From: Phycisphaerae bacterium
Lineage (GTDB): Bacteria; Planctomycetota; Phycisphaerae; UBA1845; Fen-1342
Length of the DNA: 10,857 nt
Direction of reading: 5' to 3'
Assembly (NCBI GenBank): GCA_016935035.1
Contig: JAFGRR010000648.1
Location: 1-10,857, forward strand
Part shown: positions 1 through 4,695 of the stretch, in pieces
Position numbering within the stretch: the first letter of the stretch is position 1
Layout: each line of letters opens with the position of its first letter
Notes under the pieces: generated by a model
Told to the model about the DNA's origin: nothing
The model's database searches: none
What the model saw: only the letters and a program-made list of their open reading frames with translations
Made by a program: the position numbers and the translations under genes

Positions 1-231
1 ATCGGGCATGTGTCGCCGGAGGCGGCGGCCGGCGGGCCGATCGGGTTGTTGCGCGATGGGGATATCATCGCGGTCGACATTCCGGGGCAGCGGCTGAGCG
101 TGCAACTCGACGACGCCGAACTGGACCGTCGCCGAGCATCGTATTCACCCCAACAGCGTAGCCTGACCGGCTACCTCCGTCGCTACGCCGCCCAAGTAAC
201 GTCCGCCACCACCGGCGCCGTTTTGAAGTAG
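1..231 (+). CDS. ilvD: Dihydroxy-acid dehydratase, C-terminal 76 residues (5' end outside window)
   Basis: This is the tail of IlvD, the Fe-S enzyme that dehydrates 2,3-dihydroxy acids to 2-keto acids in valine, leucine and isoleucine synthesis. The frame is open from base 1 and ends with TAG at 229-231. It shows the family's C-terminal signature: [20 protein letters not shown], then [20 protein letters not shown], a DAELDRRRA stretch and a final [15 protein letters not shown]. The window begins close to the conserved GHVSPEA segment, so most of the enzyme, including the Fe-S ligands, is upstream. The final codons and the stop lie inside a 32-bp tandem repeat (194-271). The neighbouring gene is convergent, so this gene probably ends its transcription unit here. 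Identity is confident; function of this copy cannot be judged from a fragment. Confidence 0.9.
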   Translation: MGHVSPEAAAGGPIGLLRDGDIIAVDIPGQRLSVQLDDAELDRRRASYSPQQRSLTGYLRRYAAQVTSATTGAVLK

Positions 232-271
232 CGTCCGCCCCCACCGGCGCCGTTTTGAAGTAGCGTCCGCC
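194..271. repeat. 32-bp tandem repeat, about 2.4 copies, across the ilvD stop codon
   Basis: Unit 1 (194-225) and unit 2 (226-257) differ at two positions (199/231 and 208/240). A third copy is broken off after 14 bases (258-271), where it runs into a hairpin. Unit 1 codes for the end of IlvD. Because 32 is not a multiple of 3, the reading frame shifts, and the start of unit 2 supplies the TAG stop. There are no spacers, so it is not a CRISPR array. Confidence 0.85.
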
Positions 272-285
272 CCCCGTGGCGGACG
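264..285. repeat. GC-rich hairpin downstream of ilvD
   Basis: An 8-bp perfect inverted repeat (CGTCCGCC at 264-271, GGCGGACG at 278-285) flanks a 6-base loop. It follows the ilvD stop by 32 bases and may act as transcript-end structure, but there is no T-run after it on the plus strand, so it is not a classical intrinsic terminator. The left arm is the broken third copy of the 32-bp repeat. Confidence 0.6.
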
Positions 286-336
286 TAGGTGTCGGTATGA
301 GCAACTGCGGCAGCGTCAAAAGACACACAACGAAGA

Positions 337-357
337 CGGCCGACGAGACGTCGGCCG
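337..357 (-). terminator. Perfect 9-bp inverted repeat, possible terminator of the glycoside hydrolase gene
   Basis: The arms CGGCCGACG (337-345) and CGTCGGCCG (349-357) pair perfectly around a 3-base loop. The element lies 13 bases past the stop codon of the minus-strand gene. On that strand the hairpin is followed by a partly T-rich tract (TCTTCGTTGTGTGTCTTTT), which is a weak terminator tail. It could instead be a dispersed palindromic repeat. Confidence 0.45.
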
Positions 358-369
358 CTACATTGGGTG

Positions 370-2619
370 TCAGGGTTGGGAGGCGGCGCGCTGGATGCGG
401 GTGAAGTCTTGCATGTCGGCGTCGGCGTCAAGATCCAGGTCGGCGGCGGGGCAGGCTGTGATGCCGGCGGGGCCGGTCATGCAACCTGCGAAGGCGTTGA
501 GGTCGGTGGCGTCGATGCTGCCGTCGGCGTCAAAGTCGCCGTCGAGGGTCCAGCCGATGGCCTGCAACATGGTCTTGATCTCGGGGTTCGACATGAACAG
601 GCGCCAGCAGAGACCGGTGCGGTAGTTCTCGATCATGATGACGATCGGGCCCTGGTCGATTGACAGGTAGTTGGTCGAGAACCAGTCCTCGGTCGGGTTG
701 AACGCGTCCGTGAAGCCGTAGGGGCCCCAGAGGCCGGCGGCGCCGTAGACGTCGTAGAAGTAGCGCATCGCAGCCAGCGACTCGTCCGGCGTGTACGCGA
801 TCGCGCTGAGTGCTGCGGTTGGCGAGATCGTGCCGTTATCGTTCGTGGGGCAGTGCGCGCTATACCACGTCGGCGGCGGTGACTCGCTGGCGGTCAGGCC
901 CCAGGCCCAGCGGTTGTAACCCTCGAAACCCGACGGATTGTCGATGCTGTAGGCCTGGTGGATGAGCGAGATGTTGCGGCTGTTGTCGTGGAAGTTGCAG
1001 TAGTCATCACGCCAGAAGCGCGGGTCAAAGCCGAGGGCTGAATAGTGGGTGAAGAAGAGCGGGCCGCCCAGCACGGGGCCGACCCATTGCTTGATGCCGT
1101 AGTATTCGGCCCCGTTGACGTAGTACCACTGGCGGGCCCAGCCGTTGTAGTACGCCGACGCGGGGATGGGGTGGGTCGGCGAGGCGATCGCGAGCAGGTA
1201 GGCGATCATCGTTTCGTCGTAGCCGGTGATGGGCAGATTCATGGTCCAGCCGTAGTTCGGCGACCAGTGCCACCAGAGGATTTCGCTGCCGGGGTCGCGC
1301 AGGAACCAGTCCCATTCGACGGCTTCCCACATGCGCGTGGCGCGTGTGCGAATCTCGGTCTCGGTGGCATCGGTGCCGTCGAAGTACTGGCGCGCCGTGA
1401 GCAAGCCCTGCACTACGTAAGCCGTCTCGACCAGATCGGCCCCATCGTCATACGTGCTGAACGGAATCGTCGCGCCGGTGGTGCCGTTCATCCAGTGCGG
1501 CCAGGCGCCGTGGAAGCGGTCCGAGGTGTCTTCGAGAAACTCGCAGATCAACCGCACACGCTCGGCGGCCTCGGCACGCGTTATGAAGCCGCGCTCGGCG
1601 GCGGCGATGATCGACATGATCCCCATGCCGGTGCCGCCGCTGGCGATGGTGTCGGTCCAGCCGTTGTAGCTGTCGCGCGCGGCACCGCAGGTCGGATGGC
1701 CGTAGAGCCAGAAGTAGCCGAACGCTGCCGCCTGCACGAGGTTCAGCAGCTCTTCATCCTCGAGCCCGTTGAACCGGGCGGAAACGGTGTTCGACGGGAT
1801 AGTCTCGGTCTCGCCATAAACTGCGGTCACGTAGTAGTAGTACCGTTGCGTTCGGTTGCCGATGTCCTCGGAGTAGAGCGTGTCGGGGTGCGGCGTTGAG
1901 TTGAGTTGGACGAACGGGCCTGCCTCGTTGTCGGCGCGGTAGACGTTGTAGCCGGTGGGCTGCATGTTCTCGCTGAGTTTCCAGGCGAGCTCGGTGTGCG
2001 TGTCGAAAGCGTTGGCGGCGAGCTCGACGGGGACGGGATAATCGCCATCGCGATACAGCCGCAGGTTGTCCACGTATGCGACGCCGGTGGCGCCGGGCAT
2101 GTCTTCGAGCACGAAAGCGAAGATCTGGTCGAGGCCAGTTTGCTCGCGGGTTGAAACGTCGAAGGAGACGGTGATCCATTGTCCGATGGCGGTGGGGATG
2201 CTGGTGGCGCTCTGCCACGCGTCGGGCGGGTCCCATTGCGGCGTCCAGATGCCGATGAGTCCGGGCAGGGCGGAGGCGGTCTGGATGTATACGTCAGCGA
2301 GGAGCGTCTCGTAGCCGGCGAGTGAGTAGGTGGCGGTGAGCCAGTCCTGGCGGAACTCGATCTTGCCGTCTTCGTTTTCGAAGGCGAGCTTGAGGACGTA
2401 GGTTCCACTGGTCGCGGCCGGGGCGCCGTCGATGCCGCCGGGAACGCAGGCGACAGTGAGGCCGGTGTCCTGCCAACCGGGTGTGACGGTGATCGGAGAG
2501 TCGCCGGGCTCGTGGCTGGCGATGAGCGTTTCGACGGCGACAGCAGGGCGCGGCGCGGCCAGCAGTAGCGCCAACAGCAACTGGCATAGCCCTGAAAGCG
2601 TTTTCAGCTCCGTTCTCAT
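370..2619 (-). CDS. Secreted glycoamylase-like (PF10091/GH144-type) glycoside hydrolase with FN3 and dockerin-like tail
   Basis: Predicted 749-residue exported glucan hydrolase. The frame is open from 2688, but ATG at 2617-2619 is preferred because it begins a clean signal peptide: basic MRTELK, a leucine-rich core, and AVA cleavage near residue 28. An AGGAG lies 13 bases upstream of it. Domains: a beta-rich, probably carbohydrate-binding region (about 30-190); fibronectin III (about 195-283, NVYRADNEAGPF then a YYYYVTAVYG strand); catalytic glycoamylase-like domain (about 288-690) with GYDETMIAYLLAIASPTHP, FFTHYS, TASESPPP, YGFTDAFNP and ENYRTGLCW; and a C-terminal tail (694-749) with two calcium-loop motifs, GDFDADGSIDATDL and ADLDLDADADMQDF. 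PF10091 includes GH144 beta-1,2-glucanases and other bacterial 'glucoamylase family' proteins, so the substrate cannot be fixed. The tail is frequent in Phycisphaerae secreted proteins and its role is unknown. Family call is strong; exact substrate is open. Confidence 0.88.
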   Translation of the reverse strand: MRTELKTLSGLCQLLLALLLAAPRPAVAVETLIASHEPGDSPITVTPGWQDTGLTVACVPGGIDGAPAATSGTYVLKLAFENEDGKIEFRQDWLTATYSLAGYETLLADVYIQTASALPGLIGIWTPQWDPPDAWQSATSIPTAIGQWITVSFDVSTREQTGLDQIFAFVLEDMPGATGVAYVDNLRLYRDGDYPVPVELAANAFDTHTELAWKLSENMQPTGYNVYRADNEAGPFVQLNSTPHPDTLYSEDIGNRTQRYYYYVTAVYGETETIPSNTVSARFNGLEDEELLNLVQAAAFGYFWLYGHPTCGAARDSYNGWTDTIASGGTGMGIMSIIAAAERGFITRAEAAERVRLICEFLEDTSDRFHGAWPHWMNGTTGATIPFSTYDDGADLVETAYVVQGLLTARQYFDGTDATETEIRTRATRMWEAVEWDWFLRDPGSEILWWHWSPNYGWTMNLPITGYDETMIAYLLAIASPTHPIPASAYYNGWARQWYYVNGAEYYGIKQWVGPVLGGPLFFTHYSALGFDPRFWRDDYCNFHDNSRNISLIHQAYSIDNPSGFEGYNRWAWGLTASESPPPTWYSAHCPTNDNGTISPTAALSAIAYTPDESLAAMRYFYDVYGAAGLWGPYGFTDAFNPTEDWFSTNYLSIDQGPIVIMIENYRTGLCWRLFMSNPEIKTMLQAIGWTLDGDFDADGSIDATDLNAFAGCMTGPAGITACPAADLDLDADADMQDFTRIQRAASQP

Positions 2620-2688
2620 AGTTGTCACCAGGCTCCTGCTATCGACATTCCAGCACATCAACTGCGACGCCCCGAGACCCCATTTCAC

Positions 2689-2718
2689 ATTCTAACCCAT
2701 TGGCACGAGCTGAGGGAA
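2689..2718 (-). promoter_or_regulatory. Candidate sigma-70-like promoter of the glycoside hydrolase gene
   Basis: On the minus strand TAGAAT (2694-2689) matches five of six bases of the -10 consensus. The only upstream match is a weak TTCCCT (2718-2713) with an 18-base spacer. It would give a leader of about 60 bases before the chosen ATG. Planctomycete promoters are poorly defined, so this is tentative. Confidence 0.25.
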
Positions 2719-2725
2719 CCCTTTT

Positions 2726-2741
2726 TCGCCGGACTCGGCGA
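2726..2741. repeat. 6-bp inverted repeat in the divergent intergenic region
   Basis: TCGCCG (2726-2731) and CGGCGA (2736-2741) pair around GACT. It is preceded by five T on the plus strand and so is wrongly oriented to be an intrinsic terminator for either gene. It lies upstream of the candidate -10 of the hydrolase gene. Confidence 0.4.
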
Positions 2742-2787
2742 CGTGGTCGCGCGAGTTTTCTGAAAGACCCATCGAATAGTCCACCGC

Positions 2788-2801
2788 ACTGACGCGTCAG
2801 T
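2788..2801. promoter_or_regulatory. Perfect 14-bp palindrome, candidate operator
   Basis: ACTGACGCGTCAGT is identical to its reverse complement. It lies in the divergent gap between the hydrolase (start at 2619) and the small lipoprotein (start at 2899), a position suited to a dimeric regulator of either gene. No regulator gene is adjacent, so the protein partner is unknown. Confidence 0.4.
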
Positions 2802-2832
2802 AGGTGTGGATCGCGAATGACGCGGCCCACCT

Positions 2833-2863
2833 AACTCGCGAACGGACAACGTGTCCAACTCGC
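2833..2863. repeat. AACTCGC direct repeats flanking a short hairpin upstream of the lipoprotein gene
   Basis: AACTCGC occurs at 2833-2839 and 2857-2863, 24 bases apart. Between them GGACA (2844-2848) and TGTCC (2852-2856) form an inverted repeat around ACG. The cluster lies 36 bases upstream of the lipoprotein start codon and may be a binding site or leader structure. Confidence 0.35.
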
Positions 2864-2886
2864 AGAACCGCGTGGCTGACAGCGAA

Positions 2887-2892
2887 AAGGAG
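2887..2892 (+). promoter_or_regulatory. Strong ribosome binding site that fixes the lipoprotein start
   Basis: AAGGAG lies six bases before ATG 2899. This favours that start over a GTG at 2851 in the same frame, which has no Shine-Dalgarno match and would put 16 polar residues in front of the signal peptide. Confidence 0.75.
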
Positions 2893-2898
2893 CTGACC

Positions 2899-3114
2899 AT
2901 GAAGCGCATCCTCTCGATCGTATTGATCCTCAGTGCCGGCACCTTCCTGGCTGGCTGCGACGAACTCGAGGATATCTCCATCGACCTCGGCGGCTTTGGT
3001 GGCTACGGGCGCTACTACGATCCGAGCCCGAGCTACTACTACGAAGAAGAGGTCTGGGTCGAGGAGTACTACGTCGAAGACTCGTGGAGCTGGTATGACT
3101 CGTACGGCTGGTAA
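2899..3114 (+). CDS. Small tyrosine-rich acidic lipoprotein, unknown function
   Basis: A 71-residue predicted lipoprotein. MKRILSIVLILSAGTFLAGC is a complete lipoprotein signal: basic start, hydrophobic core and an LAGC lipobox, with lipidation expected at Cys20. The mature part is only 52 residues. It opens with acidic DELEDISIDL, passes through a glycine/tyrosine stretch (GGFGGYGRYY), and ends in a tail dominated by Tyr, Glu, Asp, Trp and Ser. No domain is recognised. The composition suggests an extended surface-exposed, perhaps low-complexity, segment rather than an enzyme. It stands alone with its own strong ribosome binding site and a good intrinsic terminator, and is transcribed away from the secreted hydrolase. 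A link to envelope or surface structure is inferred only from its location signal and composition. Confidence 0.75.
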   Translation: MKRILSIVLILSAGTFLAGCDELEDISIDLGGFGGYGRYYDPSPSYYYEEEVWVEEYYVEDSWSWYDSYGW

Positions 3115-3156
3115 TCACAGCCAACGGTCCCGCTCCTCTCGAATACGCCTCCTCCC

Positions 3157-3199
3157 ATGACGCGGGCGCCGCAACCAACGGCCCCGCGTCATCGCTTTT
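3157..3199 (+). terminator. Intrinsic terminator of the tyrosine-rich lipoprotein gene
   Basis: ATGACGCGGG (3157-3166) pairs perfectly with CCCGCGTCAT (3183-3192). An inner GCCG/CGGC stem extends it across a one-base bulge, leaving a CAACCAA loop. It is followed by CGC and four T (3196-3199). It starts 42 bases after the stop codon. Confidence 0.7.
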
Positions 3200-3399
3200 A
3201 CTGACCGACCCACGCGCACACCCCGCGCGGCGATCCAGCACGCCGGACCGAAACCGAGCGTGCCCGGCGGATCCACATATGCGGACCATGCCAATCTGCC
3301 GATATCTCATATGACGCTCAGTGCGGATTCACCCGCACGCGAGCGCCGATCGGCACACGGCGTCCAAGACCGTAGTGTCAGTGAGACGAGGTCACAGCG
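3200..3399. other. Intergenic stretch with minor palindromes only
   Basis: No convincing gene or RNA is seen between the terminator and the next small gene. It holds two CATATG sites, a GTGCGG/CCGCAC hairpin (3321-3338) and the 10-bp palindrome GCCGATCGGC (3345-3354). The last two could be regulatory for the next gene, but nothing fixes this. Confidence 0.4.
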
Positions 3400-3672
3400 A
3401 TGATTCGAGTGAGGCAGAGTGAGATGAGAACTAATCGCTCGCGCAGGCTTTGCGCCACGATGGTCATGTTGGCGGCGTTGGCGTTCCCCACCTTGCTGGC
3501 CACCGGCTGCGACACGGAGGAATCGTTGCAGGCCTTCCGCGACAACGCCGCCACAAGCGTCGAGGATGGCGTGAAGTCCATACTGGATGGTCTGGTTGAC
3601 GGCTTCTTCGCCGCCGTTATCCCAGCCGACAGCGGCCTCACGGCCGACGATACGACGACAAGCGGGGAATAG
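3400..3672 (+). CDS. Small predicted lipoprotein, orphan
   Basis: A 90-residue open frame (82 if ATG 3424 is the start; both starts have a GAGG 8-9 bases upstream). It carries an arginine-rich start (NRSRR), a hydrophobic segment (ATMVMLAALAFPTLLAT) and TGC with Cys37 followed by DTEE. This resembles a lipoprotein signal, although Ala is at the usual Leu position of the lipobox. The mature part, about 54 residues, has an amphipathic helix-like segment (SVEDGVKSILDGLVDGFFAA) and a Thr/Asp-rich tail. Short lipoproteins of this layout (Cys-Asp, then a helix ending in Phe-Phe) are familiar from planctomycete genomes without assigned function; this comparison is from memory. No terminator is obvious before the pseudopilin gene 184 bases downstream. 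Confidence 0.65.
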   Translation: MIRVRQSEMRTNRSRRLCATMVMLAALAFPTLLATGCDTEESLQAFRDNAATSVEDGVKSILDGLVDGFFAAVIPADSGLTADDTTTSGE

Positions 3673-3856
3673 CGCGCCGACAGGACGAACCTGGCTCGCG
3701 CACGTTACGGGACGTGGGGGCGGCGCGGGGCCAATACGCGCGCACGACAGCACGCCGGGGTCCCATCACCCATTCAGGACGGGGCGAACCTGGGCAGACT
3801 CAGGATTCCAATCCTAGACTTGGTTCTGGAGTCAGTGTCTTCGGCGTACCGCGTGC

Positions 3857-4441
3857 ATGTCCTTGTGGATGGCAAGTGGTGCAGAGTCCAGGTTGGCAGA
3901 GTCCGTGCGTAGACTGACTGGCAGAACTCGGCCCGCGTTCTCGCTTGTTGAGCTGGTGGTGGTGGTGGTCATCATCGGGCTGCTGGCGTCGATGGCCATT
4001 CCACGGCTGAGCCGTGGCTCGTCAGACGCTGGCGGCGCAGCCCTGGACCGTGATCTGACCCTCGTGCGTTACGCCATCGTGCACTACAGCGTGGAGCATG
4101 GGAACAAGTTCCCGGGGCCGACCGCTGATGAGTTCACCGAGCAGCTCGTGCAGTATTCGGACGCAACCGGCGACACGAACGCGACGCGTGGTGGTCAGTA
4201 TGTGTTGGGGCCGTACCTCCAAGCGATCCCGCCACTGCCAAAGGGCGCGAACGCGGGCCGGACCGAAGTCCTGATCGACACAACTAACAGCCCACCGAAG
4301 CCTGCTGTAGCGCAACCGTACGGCTGGGTCTACAACCCGAGCACTGGCGAGTTCATCGGTAACGTTCCCAGCTTGGGGACAGCCCAACTAGAGGAGGCGG
4401 AGGCCGAGGCGGTTCCGCTTGAGATTCCCCAGGGTGGTTAG
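3857..4441 (+). CDS. Type II secretion/type IV pilus-like pseudopilin (prepilin N-terminal methylation domain)
   Basis: A pilin-like subunit expected to be cleaved and N-methylated by prepilin peptidase and built into a pseudopilus or pilus. RPAFSLVELVVVVVIIGLLA at 25-44 is the signature: cleavage between Ala27 and Phe28, with the conserved Glu at mature position 5 (Glu32), then the hydrophobic helix. Ala rather than Gly precedes the cut. The C-terminal part has GPYLQAIPPLPKG and YGWVYNPSTGEFIGN, the pattern of GspG-like planctomycete pseudopilins, and an acidic tail (EEAEAEAV). The start is uncertain: ATG 3857, ATG 3869 or GTG 3905 are possible and none has a good ribosome binding site; GTG 3905 would give the most typical short basic leader, MRRLTGRTRPA. 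It is the only pilin gene here. The GspE/PilB ATPase gene about 5.7 kb downstream on the same strand is a plausible partner. Confidence 0.85.
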   Translation: MSLWMASGAESRLAESVRRLTGRTRPAFSLVELVVVVVIIGLLASMAIPRLSRGSSDAGGAALDRDLTLVRYAIVHYSVEHGNKFPGPTADEFTEQLVQYSDATGDTNATRGGQYVLGPYLQAIPPLPKGANAGRTEVLIDTTNSPPKPAVAQPYGWVYNPSTGEFIGNVPSLGTAQLEEAEAEAVPLEIPQGG

Positions 4442-4553
4442 CCAAGCGCGTGGCGGTATCCGGTCAGGCTCCCGGTTCGGCGCGCAAACAACTACGCGCA
4501 CAGTGTTCACGCCATACAGCACGGTGTGCATCCACATCCACGCACCACGTTGC

Positions 4554-4584
4554 CTGACGTGCGTCTGAGAACGTTCATTATAGG
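4554..4584 (+). promoter_or_regulatory. Weak candidate promoter for the signalling operon
   Basis: TATAGG (4579-4584) and CTGACG (4554-4559) each match four of six sigma-70 consensus bases, but the 19-base spacer is long. It lies about 110 bases before the histidine kinase start, in the only sizeable gap ahead of the operon. Confidence 0.2.
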
Positions 4585-4605
4585 TCGCCACGGCCGTGCG
4601 CGACC
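4583..4605. repeat. Long imperfect palindrome upstream of the histidine kinase gene
   Basis: GGTCGCCACGG (4583-4593) faces CCGTGCGCGACC (4594-4605). The arms are complementary over 11 bases apart from one extra C and have no loop between them. A loopless palindrome fits a protein-binding site better than an RNA hairpin. It overlaps the candidate -10 region of the operon. Confidence 0.4.
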
Positions 4606-4695
4606 GGCCTCTTTAAGTGGCCAATCAGCCGGACCGATGACCGTCATGGGAAGCGGTGGGTACGCGGCAGGCTCCGCCTGAGGAATGGTACGTCC

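Noticed and set aside
194..271. Possible CRISPR-like repeat
   Set aside because: Units are directly adjacent with no spacers, there are only 2.4 copies, and no cas gene is present.
1045..1899. A 284-codon plus-strand frame opposite the glycoside hydrolase
   Set aside because: Antisense shadow: rich in Arg, Val, Gly and Ala, with no domain, while the minus strand carries a full multi-domain secreted enzyme.
2851..2898. GTG 2851 as the start of the tyrosine-rich lipoprotein
   Set aside because: It has no ribosome binding site and would place a polar 16-residue extension before a complete lipoprotein signal; ATG 2899 has AAGGAG at six bases.
3681..3795. Near-direct repeat CAGGACGAACCTGGC / CAGGACGGGGCGAACCTGGGC
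   Set aside because: Short and interrupted by several added bases; in GC-rich intergenic DNA this is weak evidence of a real element.
3771..3845. tRNA-like folded stretch including AGGATT-CC-AATCCT
   Set aside because: No T-loop GTTCRANYCC consensus, no acceptor stem pairing and no D-arm on either strand; it is just a short palindrome in the gap before the pseudopilin.
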